From JACPVF01 sp964502095 (GTDB lineage Bacteria; Chloroflexota; Anaerolineae; Anaerolineales; Villigracilaceae), in assembly GCA_964502095.1 (NCBI GenBank), contig CAZCUF010000007.1, positions 1 through 64,000 on the forward strand: a stretch of 64,000 nucleotides of DNA, given 5' to 3'. The stretch's first letter is position 1, and each line of letters opens with the position of its first letter. Shown here piece by piece: positions 25,890-34,272 of this stretch. Below the pieces are notes generated by a model, which searched no databases, was not told the origin of the DNA, and saw nothing but the letters and a program-made list of their open reading frames with translations. Position numbers and translations under genes: made by a program.

Positions 25890-28733
25890 CTACACCTCAA
25901 ACACTTTCAATACCTCATCCCCGTAGTGATTGATGACCTTGACCGCGATCTTGCCGCTTTTCGGCTTCTCGAACGGGATGGATTCGGTGCGGTACAGCAT
26001 GCTCCACGCAGATTCGTCGATCTCGGCGCGCAGGGCGCGTTTGAGTTTGTCGTAGGGTTCGTCGGCGCCGGTGAAGTAGGCATGGCGGACGATGAAGGAT
26101 TCGCCGTTGTAGTCGGTATCGAGGAACCAGCAGGCAATGTCGTCGGTGGAGTTGGAGCGGATTTCGCCTGTGGTGGGATCGTACACATCCAGCCCGTTGA
26201 GTTTCACGATCAATCTATCCGCAGATTTTTGTGGGCGAATTTCCACATCGGGTTCGCCGAAGACCATGAAGAGATTGCCCGCGCCCGTCTTTTTGAGGAG
26301 TTCGTCGCCCATGGCCAGGTCGGGGTTCATGCGCGTGGGCAGGACGGTGAGTTTGCCGTAGCGTTTGGCTTCTTCGCTGACGTGCGGGTCGAAGGCGAAG
26401 CCGCAGACGATGAGCAGGTCGAAGCCCACGCCGAGCACGGCTTCTTTTGCGGCTTCCTTCACTTGTTCGGCAGAGACGGTTCCCAGTTCAGGACCAATCG
26501 AAATGGCGGCGCGACGCGACCTCACCCCCGGCCCCTCTCCTGAAGGCGAGGGGAGTCGCTCGGTGTATTCGCCCACGGCGTGAATCCAGGTTCCGGCGTA
26601 GGGTTCGAGCGAGTCGAATTTCAGCCGCTGGTTTTTGACGGTGTTTTGCACGCCCGCGCTTTTCAGGTTTTCGAGGATCATGCTGGTGAAGTCTTGCGTG
26701 TTGAGCACATCTTCTTTGAAGGCGGTGGCGGGGTCGTCGGGGGCGAGCACGCGGTGCGGGGAGAGGCTTTCGACGGTGAAGGGACCCGAGACGCGCACGC
26801 GTTTGTTGTCCTGGTAGGGTTTGTCGTAGAGGAATTCGGTGTCGGCGCGGCGGGCAATGGAGGCGTCTATTTCTTTCTGGCGCGTGCGGCGCAGTTCCCA
26901 ATATTTCCCAAGCAGGGGCACAATTTCTCCCTCACCCTGCCCTCTCCCAGCGGGAGAGGGGGATTCGCGCGGAACTTCCCATTCTTCCCATTTCTGTTTG
27001 GCGGCTTTGTTGATCTCGACGCGCAGGGAGTCGAGTTCGGGCTGATATTTGGCGTGGATTTCGTCGATCTCTTCGTTGTTGGCAATGGATTTGAGCGTGA
27101 CATGCGGAACGCGTTCGTACACGAAGCCGCGCTTGATGTCGCCCCCACCCAAGCCCTCCCCCAAATCCCCAGGATTTGGGGGAGGGGTGCCGAAGGCGGG
27201 GAGGGGGTTGAGTTCCGCTTCTTTCTTTCGACCTTCGACTGAATCAGCCAAAAGATAATATGGATAACGCCCAGACATCAACCGCGTGCGCGCCAGCGCA
27301 ATGGACACGCGCGAGGTGTCGATCGTGATCCACCTGCGCCCCCACTGCTCGGCGACATACGCCGTGGTTCCAGAGCCGCAGGTGGGATCAAGAACTAAAT
27401 CGCCTGGGTCGGTGGTCATCATCATGCAGCGTTCAATAACTTTGGTATTAGTTTGTACTACATAAATGTTTTGTGTCGCAAAGGTACTTTGAAGTGTATC
27501 TGTCCACATGTTGGTATAAGACGATATTGAAAAATCTTCAACATATCGCTTAAATGTCAAAGTATTGCCAACTATAAACAAACGATTTGCTATCCCAAGC
27601 CTTTTCAGACCATCTTGATGTGTCTTCCAGTGTTTATTCCCAGTTAATGAGAATTTTTTGCCATTATAGGTAAAAGGCTGTGAACCTTCATCAGACCTGC
27701 CTTGGGAAGTCAAATTAGCGCTGCGAAAAAGTTTATAAGAGGTATTTGTTTGTTCAGTTATCTTGTCCGCTTTAATTTCGCCATCTTCAGAATCTGCCCA
27801 GGTAAAAGATGTTTCGACCATCTCTTGAGGCTTTTCATAAAACAACCGACGTACTTTGGTTTGTTCTTTATTTTTCCCATACCAAAGCAAAATATCAGAC
27901 ACATTGGCTAAATATATTGTTTCTTGATAAGAAGTTTTGGCAAATTGAATTTGACTGATAAAGTTCTCGCTTCCAAATACTTCATCCAAAATATTGCGAA
28001 CAAGATGAACATTCTCGTCGCCAATTTGAATAAAAACACTTCCGCTTTCTGTAAGCAATTCCCGCGCCGTCACCAAACGGTCACGCAAATACGCCAGATA
28101 CGAATGAATCCCCAACTGCCAGGTATCGCGAAAGGCTTTCACCTGTTCGGGCTGGCGGGTGGTGTCTTCGGCTTTGCCGTCCTTCACGTCACGCTTGCGG
28201 GTCGAGACCTGCCAGTTCGAACCAAACTTGATCCCATACGGTGGGTCAAAGTAAATCATTTGCACCTTGCCCTTGAGTCCCTCCTTCTCGGCCAGCGAAG
28301 TCATCACCATCAGCGAATCGCCCAAAATCATGCGGTTCGACCAATGTTGTTCGTGGTGGTAAAAATCCACGCGGTCTTCGAAGGTCAAGCCGTTGAAATC
28401 CCCGAACAACATCGGCTGTTGCGGCGCATCCTTTTTTGATTCACTCCGCACCAACTCGATAATATTCTGCGGCTTGATATGCTCCTGAATATAGATCGGC
28501 ACGGCGGGCACGGCGAGGTCTTGCGAATCCTGCTCGTCCTTGCCCTTCCACACCAACTGCGGGTCAAGGGATGGGTCGCGCGGGTAGAGCACCGTCTTCG
28601 GCGCCTTCTCCTCGTCCGCGATGAAGTCGCGTAGTTCCTCGGTCGGAATGTTGGCGCGCTTGTCCGCGTGCTTCACCGAATCAATCGGGGTCGAGAGTTT
28701 TGGAGCGGAGGTTTTCTTTTTGCGAGGGGGCAT
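25890..28733 (-). CDS. Type III-like DNA methyltransferase (Mod), with repeat insertions
   Basis: This is a 947-residue beta-class DNA amino-methyltransferase. DPPY lies in MIYFDPPYGIKFG (about residue 163) and the SAM motif in DPTCGSGTTAYVAEQ (about 448), in the order expected for Type III Mod. The target-recognition region between them (27,430-28,030) is visibly AT-rich against GC-rich flanks. Three GC-rich palindromic repeats are read in frame in the C-terminal half, adding proline/glycine-rich peptides such as SPSPAGRGQGEGE. The start MPPRKKK at 28733 is preferred. It should methylate adenine in an asymmetric site and work with the helicase/nuclease at 29209; activity is not certain given the insertions. 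Confidence 0.85.
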   Translation of the reverse strand: MPPRKKKTSAPKLSTPIDSVKHADKRANIPTEELRDFIADEEKAPKTVLYPRDPSLDPQLVWKGKDEQDSQDLAVPAVPIYIQEHIKPQNIIELVRSESKKDAPQQPMLFGDFNGLTFEDRVDFYHHEQHWSNRMILGDSLMVMTSLAEKEGLKGKVQMIYFDPPYGIKFGSNWQVSTRKRDVKDGKAEDTTRQPEQVKAFRDTWQLGIHSYLAYLRDRLVTARELLTESGSVFIQIGDENVHLVRNILDEVFGSENFISQIQFAKTSYQETIYLANVSDILLWYGKNKEQTKVRRLFYEKPQEMVETSFTWADSEDGEIKADKITEQTNTSYKLFRSANLTSQGRSDEGSQPFTYNGKKFSLTGNKHWKTHQDGLKRLGIANRLFIVGNTLTFKRYVEDFSISSYTNMWTDTLQSTFATQNIYVVQTNTKVIERCMMMTTDPGDLVLDPTCGSGTTAYVAEQWGRRWITIDTSRVSIALARTRLMSGRYPYYLLADSVEGRKKEAELNPLPAFGTPPPNPGDLGEGLGGGDIKRGFVYERVPHVTLKSIANNEEIDEIHAKYQPELDSLRVEINKAAKQKWEEWEVPRESPSPAGRGQGEGEIVPLLGKYWELRRTRQKEIDASIARRADTEFLYDKPYQDNKRVRVSGPFTVESLSPHRVLAPDDPATAFKEDVLNTQDFTSMILENLKSAGVQNTVKNQRLKFDSLEPYAGTWIHAVGEYTERLPSPSGEGPGVRSRRAAISIGPELGTVSAEQVKEAAKEAVLGVGFDLLIVCGFAFDPHVSEEAKRYGKLTVLPTRMNPDLAMGDELLKKTGAGNLFMVFGEPDVEIRPQKSADRLIVKLNGLDVYDPTTGEIRSNSTDDIACWFLDTDYNGESFIVRHAYFTGADEPYDKLKRALRAEIDESAWSMLYRTESIPFEKPKSGKIAVKVINHYGDEVLKVFEV
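26521..26553. repeat. GC-rich palindromic repeat, copy b (in mod)
   Basis: CTCACCCCCGG is followed by the stem CCCCTCTCC / GGCGAGGGG with one mismatch. It is translated in frame on the minus strand as LPSPSGEGPGVRS, at about residues 727-738 of Mod. Confidence 0.75.
26929..26962. repeat. GC-rich palindromic repeat, copy c (in mod)
   Basis: CTCACCCTGCC precedes CCTCTCCC / GGGAGAGG with loop AGC (26941-26959). It is translated in frame as ESPSPAGRGQGEGE, near residues 591-602 of Mod. Confidence 0.75.
27154..27186. repeat. GC-rich palindromic repeat, copy d (in mod)
   Basis: The perfect 15-bp stem CCCTCCCCCAAATCC / GGATTTGGGGGAGGG has a 3-nt loop, inside a longer C-rich/G-rich element (27141-27208). 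It is translated as a proline/glycine-rich stretch (FGTPPPNPGDLGEGLGGG), near residues 508-530 of Mod. Confidence 0.8.
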
Positions 28734-28744
28734 AGGATTACCTG

Positions 28745-29209
28745 CTATGATGAACGATCGGATTGAAAACCGTCTATCCCCGGTTTCCACACTTTACGAA
28801 TGTGCCGCCAGAGTTTCCATGTGTAAGCCTGATATATTTTGCCGGCGCTGTCTTCCACTTCAAAAACCGTGATGTGGAGAGGATGAGGTAAAGCCCCAAA
28901 TTTGGCTACGGGAACGGTCAATTCCTTGAATTGTGTCTCTTCCAGCCGCGTTGGAGCATCGAAAACAGGATAGCGTTTCCCATTTTTGAGGCGCGCATGC
29001 ACTTTAATAACTGTGGATGGACGACGGCCGGCGTTTGTAAATCTCACAATATACATACTGCCGAGGCCGGGCTGGATTTCAAAATCCAGGTGAATTTTCA
29101 GCCGGCTTGCGTCGCGGTCGAAGTTGCGCCAGGATAAATAAAGTGAGGCACAGCTGAATAGCAAAGCGACTGTCGCAATATAATCGGAGAATTTTTCGGG
29201 TTGAAACAT
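28745..29209 (-). CDS. Small membrane-anchored protein in the R-M operon
   Basis: This 154-residue protein has one N-terminal membrane helix (IATVALLFSCASLYLSW, about residues 10-27) and a beta-rich soluble domain (GSMYIVRFTNAGRRPSTVIK onward). The ATG overlaps the stop of res (TAATG), and the stop lies 11 nt before mod, so it is translated within the same operon. The longer frame to 29362 overlaps res and lacks the clean N-terminal helix. No family is recognised. Its membrane anchor is unusual for a restriction-modification locus. Confidence 0.7.
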   Translation of the reverse strand: MFQPEKFSDYIATVALLFSCASLYLSWRNFDRDASRLKIHLDFEIQPGLGSMYIVRFTNAGRRPSTVIKVHARLKNGKRYPVFDAPTRLEETQFKELTVPVAKFGALPHPLHITVFEVEDSAGKIYQAYTWKLWRHIRKVWKPGIDGFQSDRSS

Positions 29210-32200
29210 TATGGATTCCCCTTTCGGAATAACGGGCCAACCCCGTCCGTTTTTTCGCCTTTGAGATGTTTGCGTATCGTACCCTTCGCGTCCCACGGAT
29301 CGACGATCTCCAAAAATGCCCAACGCCCGAAGCCGCCGTGATTGTTGATGGCGGGAATCCACAGGTTGCGTGCGGTTTCCACTTTGGCGGCTTTATCCTT
29401 GCGGGCTTCGCCGCTCACCTCCAGAACAAGGTTCAATAAATCCTCCCTGCCGTGACCGTCGTCGGCGTGAATAAGATAGTCGGGAAAATACGATCTTTCC
29501 TCGCCGTTGAAGATATAAGGGATGGTGAATCCAAGCTGGAAATTCTTGACGTAATGGATGACCTCGTCCATTTCATTATCGAAGATTTCCGCCAGCTTTG
29601 CTTCCCAACTGCTATCGAGAACTACGTGCGAAACGTGTGATTTATCGGGCCGCGTTCGGTACACGTCACGGGCAGTGTCGAAGTCCACATAACGCGTCGA
29701 GCCAACCGTGTCATACGGTCGCAGGATGGGTAACAGCATCCGCTCTCCCTCGTTCGAGCCAACGACGGCCTGATAGATCTTCTCCGCCGCCGTGTGGGCA
29801 AATGCAACCAGCAACAACATTTGCGGAAAGGCGTTGTCTTTGCACGTCAGGTAATTTTCGCGCCATTCGCGTACAATCTGCAGTAATTGCGGAAAGAACC
29901 ACGGTTTGATGTTGTTCTCGTCCGTGAAATATTTGCTCATCATCAACGCCGCGAGCCGGAAGTCCACCGTATTTAGGCGCTCATCTTTCAAGCCGTACAG
30001 TTCGTGGAAATTCGATTCGCCGACGATAGATTGCATCTCGGTTCTGGTGGGCAAATCCGCGGCGGAAATCGCCATTTTGGAATTGTCCGTGAACCTGGCG
30101 GTTAACTTCTCGCTCTCGAATCGGTGGCGATAGCCAACAATGCGCGGGAATGTGATCTCACAGGCAATGCGATCTTCGAGCGCGCGGACTCTTGTGGGCG
30201 TCGGTCCGGGCTTTGGATCTTTTTCGGACCCCGCGCTGGGGATGAACGAAAACGGCACGCCGTACACTTCAGCATACTCCGCGTCGAACATGCCCTTCGG
30301 ATTGACGGCGTAACTGCGCCGCCTCAATCCCCGACCGACGACCTGCTCGCACAACAGCTGAGTTCCAAACGCCCGTATGCCGAGAATATGCGTCACCGTG
30401 TTGGCGTCCCACCCTTCGGTGAGCATGGAAACGGAAATTACGCACCGAACATTCTCGCCCAGCTTGCCGGGCTTGCCAACAGTATTCATCACCTCGCGTA
30501 GAATATCCTCATCGGCCAGCGCATCCACATCCCGGCCCGGGAAGCGTGCACGATATTCCTTCTTAAACTCTTCGATCTCGATGGCGGCCATCTTCTTGAA
30601 TTCATCGTTCATGCCCTCGCCCGATTCCAATTGCTGGCTGTCGATCAGAATCGTATTCGGGCGTGCCAGCCACTTTCCACTTTCTACATTGCTAAACAGC
30701 GACAGTTTGCCCGGCACCGGCACGATCTCACCGTGCTTGAGCGTTTTATTCCAGCCCGCCACATAATCGAAGACCAACTTGGAAACGTTGGTATTGTTGC
30801 AGACTACGATGAAGACAGGCGGGGTCAATCCGCGTTCGCGCGCTTCCTTGTTTTGCTCCCATTGCTTGAACTTCTTTTCGTAGTTACTGTACAGGCTTTG
30901 AAGCGCGCCTTCCAATTCGGGCGGAATCACAACTGCGCCGCCTGACGCATCCCCGGTCTTGCGTCCCTTTTTGGGCAGATGGTCGCGAATGCGCAGCCAC
31001 AGATCGCGGTACGTGGGTTGCTCGCCCACCATCGAGTCGTCCGCCACAGGCACGCGCGGCACTTTTACGATGCCGGACTCAATCGCATCGATCAGGGAGA
31101 AATCCGAGACCACCCAGGGGAATAAGGTTCCTTCACTGTAGCCTGAACCGCGCAGAAAGAACGGGGTGGCCGAAAGATCGTAAACGACCTTCACGCCGAG
31201 CTTGGCCTTTACCGACTCGATGCCCGAGATCCAAATGCGGGCTTCTTCCTCGCGTTGTTCCGATTCTTTGCGTTCGTCGCCTTTCAGGGCTTCTTCCTCT
31301 TCGGCTCCATCGGGCTTGCGGCGATAACAGTGATGGGCCTCATCGTTGATCACAATGATGTTCTTCTTGTTCCCCAGTTCGCGGCACACACGCCGTACCA
31401 TCTGGTCGGGCGTTTCGGTGAACGGGCTGGTCTCGCCGTTTTGTTTGAGGAGTTGCTTGGTGAGTTTGCCTGCCGCCATGTGCTCACGCTGTTTAAAGGC
31501 ATGGAAATTCGTGATGACGAATTTCGCCTTGTCCAGTTCAGACATCAAATCGGCTGGAACAATATCGTGTTGCTTGTAGTAATTTTGCGGATCATTGGGA
31601 AACAACACCCGCAGGCGGTCTTTGATAGTAATCCCAGGTGTAACAATTAAGAATGCGTCTGAAAAGCGCGCATCCTGCGAGTTGGCGATCTTGTTCAAAG
31701 CCTGCCAGGCGATGAGCATCGCCATGACAACAGTTTTCCCCGAGCCTGTCGCCATTTTAAAGGCAATCCGATGAAGCAGTGGATTCGATTGCGCGTTCTT
31801 CTCGCGCAGAAAATTTTCCACCCAGGCTTCCCCATATCTTGGCGCGGCCTCTGTGATCCAGATGACGGTTTCCAAAGCCTCGATCTGGCAGAAAAACAAT
31901 CTGCGCTCACGGCCTTCGCGCTTCCAGTATTCCAATAAACGGGCAGTAGTTTGGGTGATACCTACATAGCCGCCCCTCCGCCAAATTTCCACCCGTTCGC
32001 GGATCCGGTTGATATCCTTGTTTTCTTCGACCCGATCCGCCGTCCATTCGGTCTCAAAGGATAATTGCTTGGCGCTTTTCTTTCTGGCGCGGGGAACCGG
32101 CACAAAGTACTGGCTGATGCGGCGCGCCTCGACGATTTCATCCGTAATGCCATCTTCTGTAAACATGAAATGGCGTTTCGGTTCATCAAAGGGGGAGTTT

Positions 32201-32232
32201 AATACAGGATTTTCTATGATAACTTGTTGCAT
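29209..32232 (-). CDS. Type III-like restriction subunit (Res), DEAD/DEAH helicase-nuclease
   Basis: This 1007-residue SF2 helicase has Walker A FKMATGSGKTVV (about residue 159), Walker B NDEAHHCYRR (about 296), motif III DLSATPFFL and motif VI QVVGRGLRRR. The C-terminal region has a nuclease-like pattern: PD in YFPDYLIHADD (about 914) and LEVSGEARKDKAAK (about 936). The usual E-x-K reads EVS, with lysines further on. It is the first gene of the operon, preceded by GGATGA and a plausible promoter. Partnership with Mod is inferred from the operon. Confidence 0.85.
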   Translation of the reverse strand: MQQVIIENPVLNSPFDEPKRHFMFTEDGITDEIVEARRISQYFVPVPRARKKSAKQLSFETEWTADRVEENKDINRIRERVEIWRRGGYVGITQTTARLLEYWKREGRERRLFFCQIEALETVIWITEAAPRYGEAWVENFLREKNAQSNPLLHRIAFKMATGSGKTVVMAMLIAWQALNKIANSQDARFSDAFLIVTPGITIKDRLRVLFPNDPQNYYKQHDIVPADLMSELDKAKFVITNFHAFKQREHMAAGKLTKQLLKQNGETSPFTETPDQMVRRVCRELGNKKNIIVINDEAHHCYRRKPDGAEEEEALKGDERKESEQREEEARIWISGIESVKAKLGVKVVYDLSATPFFLRGSGYSEGTLFPWVVSDFSLIDAIESGIVKVPRVPVADDSMVGEQPTYRDLWLRIRDHLPKKGRKTGDASGGAVVIPPELEGALQSLYSNYEKKFKQWEQNKEARERGLTPPVFIVVCNNTNVSKLVFDYVAGWNKTLKHGEIVPVPGKLSLFSNVESGKWLARPNTILIDSQQLESGEGMNDEFKKMAAIEIEEFKKEYRARFPGRDVDALADEDILREVMNTVGKPGKLGENVRCVISVSMLTEGWDANTVTHILGIRAFGTQLLCEQVVGRGLRRRSYAVNPKGMFDAEYAEVYGVPFSFIPSAGSEKDPKPGPTPTRVRALEDRIACEITFPRIVGYRHRFESEKLTARFTDNSKMAISAADLPTRTEMQSIVGESNFHELYGLKDERLNTVDFRLAALMMSKYFTDENNIKPWFFPQLLQIVREWRENYLTCKDNAFPQMLLLVAFAHTAAEKIYQAVVGSNEGERMLLPILRPYDTVGSTRYVDFDTARDVYRTRPDKSHVSHVVLDSSWEAKLAEIFDNEMDEVIHYVKNFQLGFTIPYIFNGEERSYFPDYLIHADDGHGREDLLNLVLEVSGEARKDKAAKVETARNLWIPAINNHGGFGRWAFLEIVDPWDAKGTIRKHLKGEKTDGVGPLFRKGNP

Positions 32233-32260
32233 AAGTCATCCATGATGACAAACCCGCTTG

Positions 32261-32290
32261 TATAAACTTAAGGATACAGCCAAATTTCAA
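32261..32290 (-). promoter_or_regulatory. Putative promoter of the R-M operon
   Basis: On the minus strand TTGAAA (32290-32285) and TTTATA (32266-32261) are separated by 18 nt, upstream of the res start at 32232. The -35 agrees well with consensus; the -10 is moderate. Confidence 0.4.
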
Positions 32291-32551
32291 GGAATGCAAG
32301 TGCAAAATCAGCTCACTTGTTTTCTCTCCTTGTTATTCTTCATTTACAGCGTTCTTAAGGTTCTGGAAAACTGGGAATGGAATCTGAAGAAACTTATTCC
32401 AAGTTTAACTATGGTCATATGTGCAGGCAAATCGCCTGCTATTACCGAAATTATTAGGTTGCTGATACGGTCTTGGCTAATATTGTTGCGAATATTAAAC
32501 CTCATGGCTCTTTGCTTTGCTCAAGCTTCTGGAACGCCCATGAAACGCGGG

Positions 32552-32557
32552 TAAAAT
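32552..32557 (+). promoter_or_regulatory. Leaderless -10 box of GT39 gene
   Basis: TAAAAT ends 7 nt before the ATG at 32565, the layout seen at other operon starts in this window. No clear -35 is visible. Confidence 0.45.
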
Positions 32558-32564
32558 AGCTCGC

Positions 32565-34262
32565 ATGGACTCTCCTCGAAGCTCCCGCGCAGGCTGGCTG
32601 TATGGGCTGGCCTTTCTTTTCGCCCTCATCATCCGCTTGATCCAGCTCGGCGCCTTTCCGCTTACCGACCCCGAAGCCGCCTCTGCCCTGCAAGCCTTGC
32701 AGGTTGCCGGGGGCGCGCATCCCGCCGTTGGTCCGCAAACCGCCTACGTGCTTTTGACCAGCGTCCTGTTCTTTATTTTCGGAAGCTCCAATTTCCTCGC
32801 CCGCCTCATCCCCGCGTTGATCGGCTCCCTGCTGGTTTTTGTGCCCTTTTTCTTTCAGGAACGCCTCAAACCCCGCCCGGCTTTGATCCTGGCCTTCTTC
32901 CTCGCCCTCGACCCCGGCTTCTTCGCGCTTTCGCGTCAGGCGGGCAGTGGGATTCTTTCGGTCGCGTTCCTGCTATTTGCCTGGGGCTTGTGGGAGCATA
33001 AATCTCAGCGCGCCGCAGGCATTCTCGCCGCCCTGGCTTTCCTCAGCGGCCCGGCTCTCTGGCCTGGCCTGCTTGCGCTTGGCATCACCTGGGGAATTCT
33101 GCGTTTCCTGGAACCGAAACCCTCCGCCGATCACCAACCGCTTGCCGCCGTCCAGTGGCGGCAAGCTCTGATCTCTTTCGCTCTCACCCTCGTCTTATTT
33201 GGAACTTTGTTCTTTTTCATACCCTCAGCTTTGAGCAATTCGCTCTCCTCCATCGGCGCGTATTTCCGCGGCTGGGTTGCACCTTCGGGCGTGCCCGCCT
33301 CACGGTTGGTATTTTCCTTTTTGCCCTATCAGCCTCTCGTCTTATTATTGGCCCTCGTCGCCATCGTGCGCGGCTGGATCAACGGCAGTCGCCGCGTCAT
33401 TCGTTTGAGCATTTGGATGCTGGCGTCCTTACTGCTGGCCGTCTTTTATCCGGCGCGTCAGGTGCACGACGTGATCTGGGCGCTCATACCGATGTCGGCA
33501 TTGGCGGCTTTGGAGTTGGCGCGTCATTTGAAAATCCATCCCGAAGAACGCCGTGAAGTGGCGGGCGTGGCTTTGCTCACGATTCTGATTCTGGTCTTTG
33601 CCTGGCTCGATTTTGCCAGTATCACCTGGACGCCTCCTTCTATTCCGCAAGCCACACTGCGCGTATGGTTGTTGTTTGGCTCGCTCTTTCTATGGGTGGT
33701 CAGCATTTTGCTGGTGGCGGTCGGATGGTCACTGCGTACGGCTCGGCTCGGCGCGGTCTGGGGATTATTCGCAGTGTTGGGTATCTTCACTCTCGGAGCC
33801 AGCTTCCGGGCGGGAGGTCTCGACGCGCAGCACACGCCGGAGTTTTGGCCTTCGGGTCCGTATCCTGTGCATGCCGATCTGATCGCCTCCACCATCCACG
33901 ATCTGTCGCAATGGGGCCGCGGCAATATCGACGCCCTGCCTGTAACGATCAGCGGCCTCAAGTCCCCGGCTTTACAATGGGCCTTGCGCGATCATCAGGT
34001 TACGGTGACGGATGTAGTGGACCCCTCTTCTGCGCCCGCCTTTCTGATTACGCCGCTCGAAAACCAACCCGCGCTGGCCGCCACCTATCGCGGGCAGGAC
34101 TTCACCTGGAACGAACAACCTACCTGGAACAGCGTGGTGCTCAACGATTGGCTGCGCTGGCTGGTGGTGCGCGACATGCCCGAATCCTACGATACGATTC
34201 TCTTATGGGCGCGCAACGATGTTTTCATAGACGCTTCACATTCGGATCCCACTGCCCCTTGA
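32565..34262 (+). CDS. GT39-like membrane protein
   Basis: This 565-residue polytopic protein resembles PMT_2/GT39 enzymes. An N-terminal helix is followed by an outer loop with an acidic residue pattern (LGAFPLTDPEAASALQAL), then about ten membrane helices. The C-terminal soluble segment (ALQWALRDHQVTVTDV ... WNEQPTWNSVVL) probably faces outside. The first-loop motif is weaker than in the 722-residue protein, so the assignment to glycosyl transfer is less certain. It starts the plus-strand operon that continues with cmk. Confidence 0.7.
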   Translation: MDSPRSSRAGWLYGLAFLFALIIRLIQLGAFPLTDPEAASALQALQVAGGAHPAVGPQTAYVLLTSVLFFIFGSSNFLARLIPALIGSLLVFVPFFFQERLKPRPALILAFFLALDPGFFALSRQAGSGILSVAFLLFAWGLWEHKSQRAAGILAALAFLSGPALWPGLLALGITWGILRFLEPKPSADHQPLAAVQWRQALISFALTLVLFGTLFFFIPSALSNSLSSIGAYFRGWVAPSGVPASRLVFSFLPYQPLVLLLALVAIVRGWINGSRRVIRLSIWMLASLLLAVFYPARQVHDVIWALIPMSALAALELARHLKIHPEERREVAGVALLTILILVFAWLDFASITWTPPSIPQATLRVWLLFGSLFLWVVSILLVAVGWSLRTARLGAVWGLFAVLGIFTLGASFRAGGLDAQHTPEFWPSGPYPVHADLIASTIHDLSQWGRGNIDALPVTISGLKSPALQWALRDHQVTVTDVVDPSSAPAFLITPLENQPALAATYRGQDFTWNEQPTWNSVVLNDWLRWLVVRDMPESYDTILLWARNDVFIDASHSDPTAP

Positions 34263-34272
34263 GCCTGCTTCC

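Larger units (their letters stand above)
32233..32564. other. Intergenic region at island edge
   Basis: These 332 AT-rich bases separate divergent res (minus) and the GT39 gene (plus). Besides the two promoter candidates I see nothing convincing. A 98-codon frame at 32258-32554 has poor start context and atypical composition and is not called. Confidence 0.5.

Noticed and set aside
32258..32554. 98-codon open frame on the plus strand
   Set aside because: No Shine-Dalgarno, atypical composition and overlap with promoter candidates for both flanking operons; probably chance in AT-rich DNA.
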